64,000 bases of DNA from Conus ventricosus (taxonomy: Eukaryota; Mollusca; Gastropoda; Neogastropoda; Conidae). Under the pieces are notes generated by a model. It searched no databases. It saw only the letters and a list, made by a program, of their open reading frames with translations, and had not been told where the DNA came from. The position numbers and the translations under genes were made by a program. This document shows positions 25,501-34,560 of the stretch, one piece after another (the first letter of the stretch is position 1; the number at the start of each line of letters is the position of its first letter). The stretch covers positions 66,311,442 to 66,375,441 of the forward strand of contig CM031596.1 in NCBI GenBank assembly GCA_018398815.1. Reading direction: 5' to 3'.

Positions 25501-28500
25501 CTTCTTGCGGAAGATGTTTCAATAGTTGATAATGTATGTCATCTATACCTGGAGAGGAATCGCTGCAAGAGAGTAAGGCAGATTTCAGCTCGTTTAATGT
25601 AAAAGGAAGATTGTAGTCTTCCATGTTGTCGGATAAAAAGTTGCAGGAGATTTTTCTTTTAGGGCTTTGTGTTTGACAAAAGTGACTGATTTATTAGATA
25701 AGGAGGAATTCTTTTCAATGGTTGAAGCAAGCAGATTAGCAACTGCTTTCTTCTCTGTTATTAAAGAATCTGAAAACTTGAGATGGTTCACAGTGGGACA
25801 GGTGTTCTTCCCTTTGATTTTCTTAATGATGTTCCACACTTTTTTCTTAGAAGTTTTTGATGTCAGCCTGGAGCAGAAGCTTCTCCAGGACCGACGTTTA
25901 CTGATTTTAAAAGTGTGTCTAGATTTAGCACGGGTTTTTGATGGGCTCGAGCGTTGGGACCCGAAGGTCGTTGGTATACCTGACGCTGAGCCCGTTTTCG
26001 AACTTTGGAAATTTGTTGGCAGTCTGAATCAAACCAGGGTGTTTTTGGCATTTGTAGTTTATCGGAAGACACTGGAATACAAGCTTTAGCACACTTGATC
26101 ACAGTGTTAGTCAGTGATTCAGCTGGGTCCGGACTCTGAAAAAAGTCAGTGTCCTGGAATTCTTTAGAAATAGTGGTTGCGAATAGATCCCGTTTGCTTT
26201 CTTGTAATTTAGATGTTGAGAAACAGAGGACGTGTTCAGTTTTACAGGTTGTAGAAGGACAGGGAAATGGTCACTTCCGTGCAGATCGTCATGGACAGAC
26301 CACTCATAGTCCAGGACCAGCGAGGGTCACAAACCGACAAATCTAAACACGAAAGTGAACCAGTGGAAGAGTGGAGGTAAGTTGCAGATCCGTCATTCAG
26401 ACAACACAAATCCAAGTCTGAAAGGACATCTTCAATCAGCAGACCTCTGGGTGACGTACCGGCACTACCCCAAAGAGGGTTGTGACCGTTAAAGTCACCC
26501 AACAGCAAAAAAGGTCGAGGAAGTTCTCCTATCAGACTGACAAGGTCCTGACGACAAACCGGGACAGAAGGTGGAAGATAAAGGGAACAGAGTGTCACAG
26601 TCTTGTGGGAGTGACTCTCGCAGCTACAGCCTGAAGGGAGGTAGACAAAGTGACAGGACTATACAACAAAGTTTTTGTGTAGGAGAAGGGCAACACCGCC
26701 CGACAATCCCAACGTGGATGGTTGTGCAGGTTTTGAAAGTATATTAAAGCCAGAAGAGTAAAGGTCTTCTGGCTTTGAATTTGGGTTTCCTGAAGAGCCA
26801 CGACGGAAGGTTTTATAGATCGACACAGAAGCTGCAGCTCCTCAAAGTTGGAATTTAGTCCAGGATATTTCCAATGGAATATTGTACTATCCATGGTGCA
26901 GAGGGCGAAAAGGAGAGAGATCAGGTATCTCCTCATCAGCATCTGCGGCCAATGGAGTGAACTTATTTTTTAGTTTCACTGGACTGTGTTGGTCTTTGGA
27001 CCCGCTGGCAGGACTTGCCCGCAGGTGACAAAGGCCTGGATTTTGGAGATGGTGGAGGTCTGGATTTGGGAGATGGTGGAGGTTTTGTCCTAATCTCCAC
27101 CATCTCCACACTGGGTGGAACTCCCTTGCCCGCACGGGCACTGGACAGAGGAGTTCGAGGTGCTGGTTTTTTAATCTGCCCAGCAAACAGATGTTGTAGA
27201 CTGCTGGGCAGTCTGAGGGTGGCGGATTTTTGCCTCCACCAGGGGCAGTCACTTTGGTTTGGAAGGTGGTGGACCTGTACCACCAGAACTGACAGATCTT
27301 ACTTGCAATGTTTTCGAAAACATGAATTCATCAGTCTGGCAGCAGACTGACCGAGTAGAAACTGTGGGAACCTTCTTAACAGCCGAAGCGTAGGAAGAAG
27401 CTGTCGGCGTCTGACTGCCCACAACCTGTTTCCGGGCTTCAAAAAAGAGATCTTCTTTTCCGTTTTGGGCTCGTTGTATAGCAGATTCCCGAATCCAAGA
27501 AGGACAATTTCGGGAAGAGGAGGGATGGTCGCCACCGCAGTTAGCACAATGTGCCGGATCATGACACGGCCCATCATGGGTTGCCTTGCAGCAAATACCA
27601 CACACCTCCTGCCCAGAACAGCGGTCCCTGACATGGCCAAACTTCTGGCACCTGAAGCACCTCAACGGGGACGGAACATATAACTCAACCCGGACATTCA
27701 GGTAGCCGACTTTGATGGGCCGGAGGCAGCACAGGGTTGCAGAATGTCAGAAAGAGGGTGTTGGTGGCCCCTCTTTCTGCACCCTTCTTTACTGTCACCC
27801 TGCGCACCTCCGTCACACCCTGGGACGCCAGCTCCGATTTAATTTCTGCCTCGAGACACCAGATAAATCCCTGCAGCGAATCACGCCTTTTGATGAATTT
27901 AATTGTTTGTGGGGAGTTATTCTGATCTCCCTGTCCACTAATTTTGTTGCCTTCAGCAGCTGGTCAGATTGTTTCTGTGATTTACACTCAATAAGGAACG
28001 AGCCATTTCGTAACCTCTTGATGGACCGAGGGTCACCTGCCAAACCTTGAAAGCCCTTTTGTATGGCAAAAGGGCTCAGAGCTGAAAGGGGTCGTTCCTG
28101 CTCCGTCCCCTCCATCACGAGCCAGGAAGCCCAAAAACCTGTCTTCTGTCTCACTTCTGTATCAGAATCACTATCTGTTTGACCATCCCCTGAAATAGGG
28201 GATGCTGACTTCCTCTTCCTTTTGGGGGGAATGTTTTTGGAAAAAGCCATATTTAGTGTAGTATGATTCATCTCTCCCTTACCCACCCACCTTGGAGTCC
28301 AACTAAGGGGCCAGGGCCAAGAAACCAATGTCTTGACCCCTTCCGCTTCGGGAGAGACATACGACAAACAGAAGCAACTAACCCCATCCCCCCTGATCAT
28401 GCTCAACTCCCGGGGACAGAGAGCTGAGCACTGCAGGGTTCACATGGCCAGCAGGGGAACTGCTTGTCTTGACCCAGCCCAAGAAGGGGAGCCGATTAGT

Positions 28501-29927
28501 ACACCCGGCCAAAGTGTACTCCCCGTCTAGGAGAGGTCCGAGCCAAAGTGATGTGTTGAGAGCACAGGCCTCCTCAAGCACTGGCCCTCTCAATCACCAG
28601 GACCTCATTCCCCTCCGACACAGGTCGCACCGCACGGCAAACACGGCGGATCTTAAGGAGACCCCAGAGAGAAAAGGAGTGTGAAAAAGAAGACTTGAAG
28701 GGGAGACGAAGATAGAAAAGGGCCAAATAAGGGAGGCAGAAAACAAGAAAAGGAGAAAGGCGGGTTACTCTTAGTCAGGATCCTCACCCTTAGCCTATCT
28801 GACATGGGAAGCCCTACCAGGGGCATCAACTCCTTACCACGTTACGCTTAGGCCAAACAGCATCTGCACCTCTCAGGCCTAGAAGCAGTATGAAAAAAAC
28901 ACCTATCTTCAAGTATTGATGCCCCCGCCAGCAGAGCCTAAGGGATCACTGGACACGCAAACCCTCCGACCACGACAAGGTCGTAACCCCCCGGAGGGTC
29001 CATTTAGAGAAGCCTCTACACCCACTTCAAGTCTTGTGGAAACTGTCCTGGAAAATTAACCTTGAAAAAAAATTCAACTTAAAAATTACTTTTGATGCTT
29101 CTTCTTGGTTGCTGTTTTTAAGTGGGATATAACTTGGTTAAGGCTTATACCTACAACTAACAAGAAAGGTGACTTTTTCTCCCATAGAGAAACACAATAG
29201 TTACATGCCTATCACTCTACTTGCTGCACCATACATCTATCATGCATGCACACATGAGACACATCAATACACAAAGAAGCCTTCTGAAAGGTTCTGTTCC
29301 TGTCAAATGATGCAACAGTTATCGCCCTCTGGAAAACTGGTACAGTAGTACAAGAGACCCTTTCTAAATCTTTTTTTTTTCCATTTTGTTTTTAAATGTA
29401 GGTCTTTATGACTGCAAGTTTGATCTTTAACAATTAGACCCTACGAATCTGGTCCCGTTTATGGTATCATCCTTTTGCTAAAACTAAAACACTTCCCTAC
29501 AGCGCACTAGCCTGTTCTCTGCTCAAAGATGGCTCTAAGATGTGAGCTCACATACACAACTTCATACATGCACACATACTAAACACAATGTTAGCACACT
29601 TGCACAGCTGGGCTAAGGCTTTTGGTGCTGAGGTAAAGATGCATTAAAGCAGTAAGTACAATAATTATACTCACAAAGTAATATGGGTTTGTAATACAGT
29701 CCTGACATCCATCTTCTCTTCAAATTCTGTCCAGCCTTCTGCATAGTTTTGAAGATAATATATTTCATCTATGACAGGCTCTGGTAGTACTGCAATGATC
29801 AACAAAATAAACACTGTTTAAAAAAAAGGAGTGGGAAGGGCTCTATATCATTCACATATACTCTACAAGTTCTATACAAATATATCAAAGATGTCATACC
29901 TCACTCATGTGGGTGGGCATATGGATA

Positions 29928-30026
<99 letters not shown>

Positions 30027-33000
30027 ACGTGTACATGCAAATACATGTGCCCACGCATGTGCATGCCCAAATGTGTGTGCATGTTGTTCATGAAGCTGGA
30101 TGGAAATGAGGAATTTTTCTGACTACATACTTAAAATAAAGTTAAATATTTATTCTTACTATTCACCTCACTTCCCATTCTTGCATGCATGCATGTGTGC
30201 ATGCTTCTGTGCGTGCGTGCGTGCGTGTGTGTGTGTGCGTGTGTGTGTGTGTGTGAAATCATCATATTGCATCAATATCTCTGTTGTTCTTTAAATTACA
30301 CTTATGACAATAATTATTGACTGAACTGAATGTTGGGTTGAAAATTAAAGCTTTCATACAACTATATATTAAATATGCATAAATGATCTGGAAGTGCATA
30401 CAGGAAGCACTTTTACAACAAATGACAAGAGGCAGGAAAGTATTTCGGAGCATTGGGTGAGAATGAGGAGGCATTAAGCAGTACTAAATATTCATTTCAA
30501 ATGTTTGCAGTTTAGCTTTTGTTTCCTACGCCTTTTCCCCCATTAAAGTCCTTTGCGAAAAAAAGAAATGGGGGTGGGGGGTGGAAGCATGGATGAATAT
30601 CTCCAAAAACTACTCTGTTTCTTTCTTAATCTTCAAATAGGGAGGTATAATGATTTACAACATGAAATATTCTGAGCAAAGGATGACCATTATAAATGGG
30701 AAACACTCTTCAAGCATTATACCCATGATTGTAAACAGCAAAGTGAAATTCCAGCAAAATAAATGGGGGAAGTGAAAATACTTTTTAAAATGTTCAAATC
30801 CTTCCAAAAAGTGCTCTGAATGTAAACAATGGTTAAATCATTAAAAACAAACTAGATGGGTTTTTTTGTTTTGTTTCTTTAATTCCACAATAATGGCAAC
30901 TAAAAGGACACTGCAGAGTCAGCATCCTTTTCAAAGATTTAAAATTCATTTCCCCTCTTTATTCTTGGACTGGAAATCAATATACAAAAAAGGAAGAAAA
31001 TCAAAATCGTTCCTACCCCATCCCCCTGAAAATTTTCTTTCAATTCATTTCCTCATTATGCATGCAAAAAGAGTCAGAAGTGATAACTGCTAAGACTTTC
31101 AACAGGTTTGCACAGTATACGTTTTCTTTCAAATTTTCTGTTTGGTTGAGTCAGGAAACATATTTCCCACACTTTTCAGATCATGTAAAGTTTTGTCAGG
31201 AAAAAAAATCTTCCTGACACTCAGGTTTTGTAAAATATCCCCCTCTATATATATATTACTTTCTGACTACTTACATTTCAAAAATTCCTCAAACTCTATG
31301 ACGGGAACAAATCGACGAAGACTTGGCAGATCAAAAAAGAGTGACCAAGGAATACCAATCTGGTGAAGGTGACGTGACTTCCAATGGTATAGTCTACCCC
31401 AAGGTGGTAACACCAGAATCCAAGGGGCTTCTTTGTTCAGGTTGCGAACCAAGTTTGCCACTCTCATGTACACATCTCGTCGCAAATTGAACCCTTCTCC
31501 TGGATTCACATCATATAAGAGATACCTGAAAGAAAATGTATAACATTAGCAAACCGATATGGAGAGATTTAAAATCTCTAGTTGTCCATGGAATAGTAAA
31601 TTAACCAAATAATTCTGTTTGAGACTATTAACATGCAAGCATTAAATCAAACTATAAATGTACAAAAATAAATGTTACATGGTGTTAATCTAGGCAATTC
31701 ATCTGATATCAATCATTAATGAAACTAATATTTATTGTTTTAATAGAAAAAAAAAACAATTTAAACTTGTATGAGAGTAAAGAAAAACACATATGGGGCC
31801 CACGAAGTAAGTAGCCAATGTATTAACTGTTCAGTGATGCCGCAAGCCAAAGGTCAAGATAAAGTAAAGATGTGACTTATCAGTTTACCAGTTTGTGCAT
31901 CACAACAGTTTAACAGAGTGACATGCCGAAGTTCAGTGTGCTGAAGCTGACATGTACAAGCAGGCAACAGCAGAGCAACATACGCTAATTCTGAGTGAAC
32001 AATAAAGAAAGAAAAGAAAAATGAAATTTATGCAATAGTTAATTGGTTAGAAAACTAGATTGCCTTTCTGAGGGACATGGGTTTGAACCCTCACACGTGA
32101 TGTAGAACCATCCAATGTGGTATGTAAAAACTTGCTAACACCCAAGTCCTCCTCTTTGTCAAAAGGAAATCAGATGCAGTAGACTTGATCCATACATGCC
32201 ACTGTGCCATTCTCAGTAGAGACATTAGATGCTGATCACACACTGCTGACATTACATATGCAAGCTTCATTTGCAGAACACTGTGGTTTCCCAGGAAACA
32301 GGCAGCCTGTTTCTTATGTCCTTTTGAACTTGAAGTATACAGCTCTGAAAGGGAAGACATCAACACACTGAAAAAGATGCAGTGACAAGCAGCTCATTGG
32401 ATCTCCTATCAATTTAGACAAACATTCAGCACTTGAAAGCCAAATGATGATCTACTATGGCCAACCTTTGCCTAAAAGCACACATAGGCATTTACAATTA
32501 GGCAAATTCTACCACCATAACCATAGCCTGACATTCATCAATGCCAAGTACTTCCCAGCCTTGATTCACTAAAAATGCAGTCCTACATGATCACTGTGCT
32601 TTGACTTCCTATTCATCAGAACCATGTTCAAGAGGAAAAGCTTTTTGAAAAAACAAACTTGTCTGCATTCTTTTATTATTTTTTCCCCTCATAATGACAA
32701 CAAACTTGCCTGTGTTCTTTTATTGTTTTTGTTTCCCTCTTAATGACAGAGTACAGTGACTTAGGGCTTTACTTACATCTCAAATCATGCACATCCGACC
32801 ACTCTAGATGAATATGTTTGACTGTAGGTGGTACAGGCCACTCCTTTACACTCATTCTTATCTTTTAAAAGGTGAAGAAACTCTGTGGTGCATTCCATGT
32901 CATGTACCACTTACAGTGAAACATATTCTTTTAGAGCGTTGGGATTTGCATGATCTAAGACATAAACATTTTACTGTAGACTCCATGAAAATAATCTGAT

Positions 33001-34236
33001 CTTTGAATTTCTGAAAGATATTAACATTTTTCATCTGATCTAAGATTTTAAAGATTTTTTAAAGAAGGTTCCGATGTGTCATAACAATGCCAATTCCAGA
33101 GTGTAAGCATGTGTTACCAGCTCACACTCTTGGTCACAATAGTGTCTATGTTTACATGCTGAATTTTTGGCAATAAAAACAGCCTTCTCATGTAGTTTTC
33201 TTTTTAAAATGCAGAGTTACTCATCTTTATTCTAATGGTAATACACTTTTAGCCTCAATATTATTTCATTTCACACCTTAAGTCATGGCAAACAACGAAC
33301 GAATCAAGTCAAAACAATGTGGTACACACATCACAAAATGTGTGTATAACATGTGTATAATCAAAGACAAAACAATGGCAGTCAAATGACATGTTTTGTA
33401 ATTATTGCATGTATGTGAGTGTATTATTAGCATACACTCTTAGAATGATGTCACTGCTCACTGTCTGGAATTTGATCATATTCTCTCCAGCTGTTCACTG
33501 GCAAACTACTAACACTGCCACAATAATGATGGCTCCAACAAATGGTCACAAGGTCTAAACACATATGTGTGTGCGTGTGTGTGTATGTGTGTGCAAGTTT
33601 GTGTGCGTGTGTGTCTATGCAAGTTTGTGTATGTGTGTCTGTGCGTGTAAGAGTATGCGAGAGAGACAGCGAAAGAGAGAGTTTGTATGTGTGTGTATGA
33701 GCATGCATGTGTGTGTGTATGTGTGTGTGTATGCGTGTGTGTGTGCGTGTGGTGTGGTGTGGCGTGGTGTGAGTGTGTGTCCGTCTGTTTGTGGATTTCT
33801 CTTCCTCCTCCTGGGTTACACATCTAACGGTATCTCGCCACTGCAACCCAAAAGTTTATGTGCAGCAATCAGCTGATATTGGCAACAAACGAGAATCAGA
33901 AGAAACGCAAGTCTGAGCACCTCAAGACAGCCCGACACAAGACACAACGGAAACAAACTGAAAGTGACTCACAGACTAGGGGAAAATGATTGAAAAGAAC
34001 AAAGAAAATCGAGTGATGGGGGTAAATTGTTCATTTCTTGGTCATTAGGCGTCTTTTTCACATTTAAATTTTGTGAGTTTTGCGATTGTTGCATACCAAC
34101 CTTGGCTCTCTGCTTCACCCACATGCAGAGCATTCTGCCCAAGATTCTCATCAAAAACATCTTCATGCGAAGCAATCAAAGTCCAGAGGACATTGTGCAC
34201 CAGCAAAATAAAAACTGAATCCTTGATTAAATGCAT
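7338..34236 (-). CDS. POFUT2: GDP-fucose protein O-fucosyltransferase 2, nine exons, with apparent frameshifts
   Basis: This enzyme (family GT68) works in the ER lumen and transfers fucose from GDP-fucose to Ser/Thr of thrombospondin type 1 repeats. Nine minus-strand exons are placed by homology and splice phase: 34097-34236, 31275-31525, 29675-29789, 21833-21968, 19907-19973, 14721-14846, 12234-12414, 8871-8999 and 7338-7494. Total 1302 bases; with three net missing bases the product is about 434 residues, close to vertebrate POFUT2 (about 430). Visible hallmarks are an N-terminal signal peptide, [17 protein letters not shown] (with the Glu known as catalytic in the family), [24 protein letters not shown] (nucleotide-sugar-binding Arg) and [16 protein letters not shown]. 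Splice phases agree throughout only if single-base errors are assumed in exons 3, 4, 8 and 9 (two). Introns and splice sites are intact, so it is not a processed pseudogene. The family assignment is from remembered homologues. Confidence 0.9.
7517..7587 (+). repeat. (CA)n microsatellite
   Basis: Imperfect CA repeat with CACCACA interruptions, just inside the last POFUT2 intron. Confidence 0.9.
8871..8999 (-). CDS. POFUT2: POFUT2 exon 8 (apparent 1-base deletion)
   Basis: Acceptor GAACAG|AG, donor CAAA|GTTGGT. The 5' half in phase reads [14 protein letters not shown], like the family's EELKKLL. The 3' half, [20 protein letters not shown] then QWICSHAK, is one frame over. The 129-base length gives the required exit phase only if one base is missing near 8948-8956. 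An uninterrupted frame exists ([17 protein letters not shown]), but it matches the family less well. Confidence 0.87.
9091..9166. repeat. (TA)n microsatellite
   Basis: About 75 bases of nearly pure TA in POFUT2 intron 7, about 90 bases upstream of exon 8. Confidence 0.95.
9684..10865 (+). mobile_element. hAT transposon remnant, 1182 bp, perfect 15-bp terminal repeats
   Basis: The ends are CAGGGTTGTACATCC (9684-9698) and its exact complement (10851-10865). Both sides abut the same six bases, TAACTG (9678-9683 and 10866-10871). Subterminal direct repeats containing AAAATGTCCGAT and GAAGAGGACAAATGTCC occur near 9731-9781 and 10759-10811. The interior keeps a C-terminal hAT transposase piece at 10174-10554. 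The element sits in POFUT2 intron 7, opposite in strand to the gene. It is internally deleted. Confidence 0.85.
10174..10557 (+). pseudogene. hAT transposase C-terminal (dimerisation) domain fragment
   Basis: A 127-residue frame with the hAT C-terminal signature: [38 protein letters not shown] and SQRNRL. ERxFS...RN/L is the conserved insertion/dimerisation block of the superfamily (ZNF862/KIAA1586-like branch by feel). The catalytic N-terminal two thirds are absent, so it cannot transpose on its own. Confidence 0.85.
10866..12233. other. POFUT2 intron 7 sequence without other features
   Basis: No other element recognised. The frame at 11740-12033 is low-complexity and has no domain. Confidence 0.4.
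12234..12414 (-). CDS. POFUT2: POFUT2 exon 7 (GDP-fucose-binding HLRR motif)
   Basis: Acceptor follows a T tract (TCCTAAG|CGA); the donor is GATG|GTCTGA, phase 1. Encodes [36 protein letters not shown] and [11 protein letters not shown]. The HLRR arginine is the conserved GDP-fucose-binding residue of this family. The donor is a weak match, but it gives the correct phase and DAPKDEM in exon 8. Confidence 0.93.
12641..13472 (+). mobile_element. tRNA-derived SINE-like element with poly(A) tail, ~830 bp
   Basis: It begins with a tRNA-like head. An A-box-like GTGGCGAAGTGGTTAGCGTC (12654-12673) is followed by a B-box-like GTGGGTTCAAAACCCC about 35 bases later. Long unique body; ends in an A tract (13451-13470). 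At ~830 bp it is long for a SINE, so it may be a SINE fused to another repeat. Located in POFUT2 intron 6. Confidence 0.55.
13473..14720. other. POFUT2 intron 6 sequence, nothing recognised
   Basis: Pyrimidine tracts (13570-13615) and unique AT-rich DNA. No coding or structural feature supported. Confidence 0.4.
14721..14846 (-). CDS. POFUT2: POFUT2 exon 6
   Basis: Acceptor ATCCAG|TGC, donor AAG|GTAGGC, 42 whole codons, phase 0 at both ends. Encodes [20 protein letters not shown] then LDSTDEKDN and EDDWTKMK, matching the family's DEFR...LNSTD...EDWMKMK segment. Confidence 0.93.
14985..15036. repeat. 52-bp near-perfect palindrome
   Basis: Arms AAATTACTCCCAGCACAATT (14985-15004) and the exact complement (15017-15036) surround TTCTGTACAGAG, itself nearly palindromic. 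It sits at the 3' end of the SINE copy at 15037-15245 in POFUT2 intron 5. Confidence 0.9.
15037..15245 (-). mobile_element. tRNA-derived SINE, family B (minus strand)
   Basis: On the minus strand a B-box (TTGTGGGTTCAAGCC) is followed about 70 bases later by GATCTCCCAGGTCAGCATAT and AATCCCCTTCATGTTTATAC, a block order I recall from a common mollusc SINE family. 3' end near the palindrome. Diverged. Confidence 0.6.
15246..19906. other. POFUT2 intron 5, no further gene
   Basis: Contains a TG-rich tract at 16200-16395 and (CA)n at 19489-19528. Several open frames (for example 17005-17292 and 17931-18257) are AT- or low-complexity driven and match nothing I recognise. 17550-19150 has a somewhat different texture and could be an old element, but no ends were found. 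Confidence 0.4.
19489..19528 (+). repeat. (CA)n microsatellite
   Basis: About 40 bases of pure CA. Confidence 0.95.
19907..19973 (-). CDS. POFUT2: POFUT2 exon 5
   Basis: Acceptor GTTGCAG|A, donor GAG|GTAAAT. Encodes [22 protein letters not shown], matching the family's S-V-M-L-D-R-A-E-N-L-L-H-D region. Enters phase 2, leaves phase 0. Frame intact. Confidence 0.93.
20671..20760 (+). repeat. (TATG)n/(TG)n microsatellite
   Basis: TATG repeats passing into mixed TG, CG and TGCA repeats. Confidence 0.9.
20984..21034. repeat. 11-bp inverted repeat
   Basis: ATGACCCTTTG at 20984-20994 and its exact complement at 21024-21034 around a 29-base spacer, in POFUT2 intron 4. Short; may be chance or a remnant of a small DNA element. 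Confidence 0.6.
21833..21968 (-). CDS. POFUT2: POFUT2 exon 4 (apparent 1-base deletion)
   Basis: Acceptor TTCCAG|AAC, donor CCAG|GTAACT. The first part in phase 0 reads [11 protein letters not shown], matching the family's ...RGWFWGY. The rest, [15 protein letters not shown] then [19 protein letters not shown], is in a different frame. One base appears to be missing at about 21918-21924. NTT is a candidate N-glycosylation sequon. Confidence 0.85.
21969..23013. other. POFUT2 intron 3, left part
   Basis: Unique AT-rich sequence between exon 4 and the LINE insertion. Nothing recognised. Confidence 0.4.
23620..26891 (-). pseudogene. LINE ORF2 (APE endonuclease, reverse transcriptase, RNase H), frameshifted
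   Basis: Starts [20 protein letters not shown] at 26891. APE endonuclease: VVALQETQ (~26790) and [15 protein letters not shown] (~26490). [35 protein letters not shown] (~25400), [12 protein letters not shown] (~25160), [11 protein letters not shown] (~24990) and the catalytic box FVDD (~24895), a Val for the usual Ala in YADD. RNase [13 protein letters not shown] (~24010), [15 protein letters not shown] (~23890), a DS box and WVPGHV in another frame (to ~23640). At least five frameshifts split the frame, so it is inactive as assembled. Confidence 0.87.
27249..28259 (-). pseudogene. LINE ORF1 (Gag-like nucleic-acid-binding protein), frameshifted
   Basis: Starts [20 protein letters not shown], a basic N-terminus, followed by an RRM-like/gag region ([20 protein letters not shown]). 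A frameshift lies near 27880-27900. The second half contains zinc knuckles: [14 protein letters not shown] and [15 protein letters not shown], with [13 protein letters not shown] between them. ORF1 proteins of this type bind the element's RNA. The C-terminal ~130 codons are spread over two frames with Pro-rich repeats (27020-27070). Confidence 0.85.
28960..28998 (-). other. Nested hairpin at the LINE 5' terminus
   Basis: At the inferred first bases of the LINE RNA, ACCCTCCG pairs with CGGAGGGT about 25 bases on, enclosing a second stem ACGAC/GTCGT. Other non-LTR elements (R2, some RTE/L1Tc) carry HDV-like self-cleaving ribozymes at this place. I could not satisfy all helices of that fold, so this is only a structured 5' end. 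Confidence 0.45.
29040..29674. other. POFUT2 intron 3, right part
   Basis: Unique AT-rich DNA between the LINE duplication and exon 3. Nothing recognised. Confidence 0.4.
29675..29789 (-). CDS. POFUT2: POFUT2 exon 3 (apparent 1-base deletion)
   Basis: Acceptor TTGCAG|TA, donor TTT|GTGAGT. Encodes [16 protein letters not shown] and EFEEKMD. After KMD the expected Cys-Ile motif is found one frame over, and only that frame leaves phase 0, as needed by exon 4. One base appears to be missing near 29709-29714. Confidence 0.85.
29933..30027 (+). repeat. (TG)n microsatellite
   Basis: About 95 bases of TG with one TATG interruption, in POFUT2 intron 2. A second shorter tract lies at 30208-30256. Confidence 0.95.
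30260..31274. other. POFUT2 intron 2, remainder
   Basis: AT-rich unique DNA; no element recognised. Confidence 0.4.
31275..31525 (-). CDS. POFUT2: POFUT2 exon 2
   Basis: Acceptor TTTCAG|G, donor AAAT|GTAAGT. Encodes [31 protein letters not shown] and [19 protein letters not shown], the most conserved N-terminal part of the family, including the GEGFNLRRD loop with the catalytic Glu. Reading frame intact; enters phase 2 and leaves phase 1. Confidence 0.95.
32035..32110 (+). mobile_element. tRNA-like SINE head, decayed
   Basis: TTAATTGGTTAGAAAACT resembles an A box, and CATGGGTTTGAACCCTCAC 40 bases on is a good B box (GGTTTGAACCC). The body downstream is unclear. In POFUT2 intron 1. Confidence 0.4.
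32790..33060 (+). pseudogene. LINE ORF2 C-terminal fragment
   Basis: Reads [34 protein letters not shown] and, after a frame change, [18 protein letters not shown]. The C-x2-C...H zinc-knuckle-like segment followed by NIFHLI before the stop matches the C-terminal end of the I-type LINEs; the copy at 63495-63790 ends in the same REINIFHLI. 5'-truncated, in POFUT2 intron 1. Confidence 0.7.
33568..33782 (+). repeat. Imperfect (TG)n microsatellite
   Basis: TG-rich tract with GA-rich interruption at 33657-33680. The overlapping frames of Cys/Val/Arg or His/Thr on either strand are products of the repeat. Confidence 0.9.
34097..34236 (-). CDS. POFUT2: POFUT2 exon 1 (signal peptide)
   Basis: Starts at ATG 34236, with an in-frame TAG four codons upstream. 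The first ~22 residues ([20 protein letters not shown]...) form a short basic stretch followed by a hydrophobic core, as in a cleaved signal peptide for the ER. The donor is TTG|GTATGC at 34096, leaving phase 2, which matches the next acceptor. An upstream AAG|GTTGGT would not match in phase. The N-terminus is poorly conserved in the family, so this exon rests on phase, position and the signal peptide. Confidence 0.7.
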
Positions 34237-34422
34237 ATCTTCCTAATCACCAGTCCACGCTGATGATACGCCCGGGCTGTATATGTCAACCTGATGACCG
34301 CTGAACATACTGAAGAAAAGACTCCGACAACCGTTGCCAATGTGGCGTGTGCTAGGCTATGCCAAATGAAACTTCTTGAAGAAATATTTCAGGGGGAACA
34401 ACTTCCAGAAACACAAACACAC

Positions 34423-34423
<1 letters not shown>

Positions 34424-34471
<48 letters not shown>

Positions 34472-34515
34472 TCATTCATTTAACGTCTTTCCACTAATCG
34501 TGATATTAGACGATA

Positions 34516-34547
<32 letters not shown>

Positions 34548-34560
34548 AAAAAAAGAAAAG
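34424..34560 (+). repeat. (TG)n + conserved ~45-bp box + A tract module
   Basis: (TG)n at 34424-34470 is followed by TCATTTAACGTCTTTCCACT, then TGATATTAGACGA, then A-rich sequence to ~34557. The same order (TG-rich, TTTTACGTCTTTTCA, GATATTAGACGA, A tract) occurs at 45938-46011. Probably the 3' end of a retroposon. This copy lies ~190 bp upstream of the POFUT2 start codon, so it could touch its promoter. Confidence 0.6.

Larger units (their letters stand above)
23026..28998 (-). mobile_element. Near full-length non-LTR retrotransposon (I/Jockey group, RNase H-bearing)
   Basis: This ~5.97-kb insertion in POFUT2 intron 3, same strand as the gene, is flanked by a perfect 12-bp duplication TCCATTTAGAGA (23014-23025 and 28999-29010). 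From its 5' end (28998): a strong 5'-terminal hairpin and UTR to ~28260; ORF1 with CCHC zinc knuckles (~28259-27249); ORF2 with APE endonuclease, reverse transcriptase and RNase H (~26891-23620); a 3' UTR; and a (TTATC)n tail at 23026-23043. Both ORFs are broken by several frameshifts. The domain order is that of the I superclade; the exact clade would need a tree. Confidence 0.88.

Noticed and set aside
29831..30122. Long frames of Cys-Val or His-Thr repeats (also 33451-33876, 39407-39971, 41647-42520, 43428-43925, 47041-47342, 58210-58468)
   Set aside because: They are translations of (TG)n/(CA)n microsatellites, open on both strands and in several frames.
7338..34236. POFUT2 as a processed pseudogene
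   Set aside because: Nine exons with canonical GT-AG introns are spread over 27 kb, so the frame breaks cannot be blamed on retroposition.
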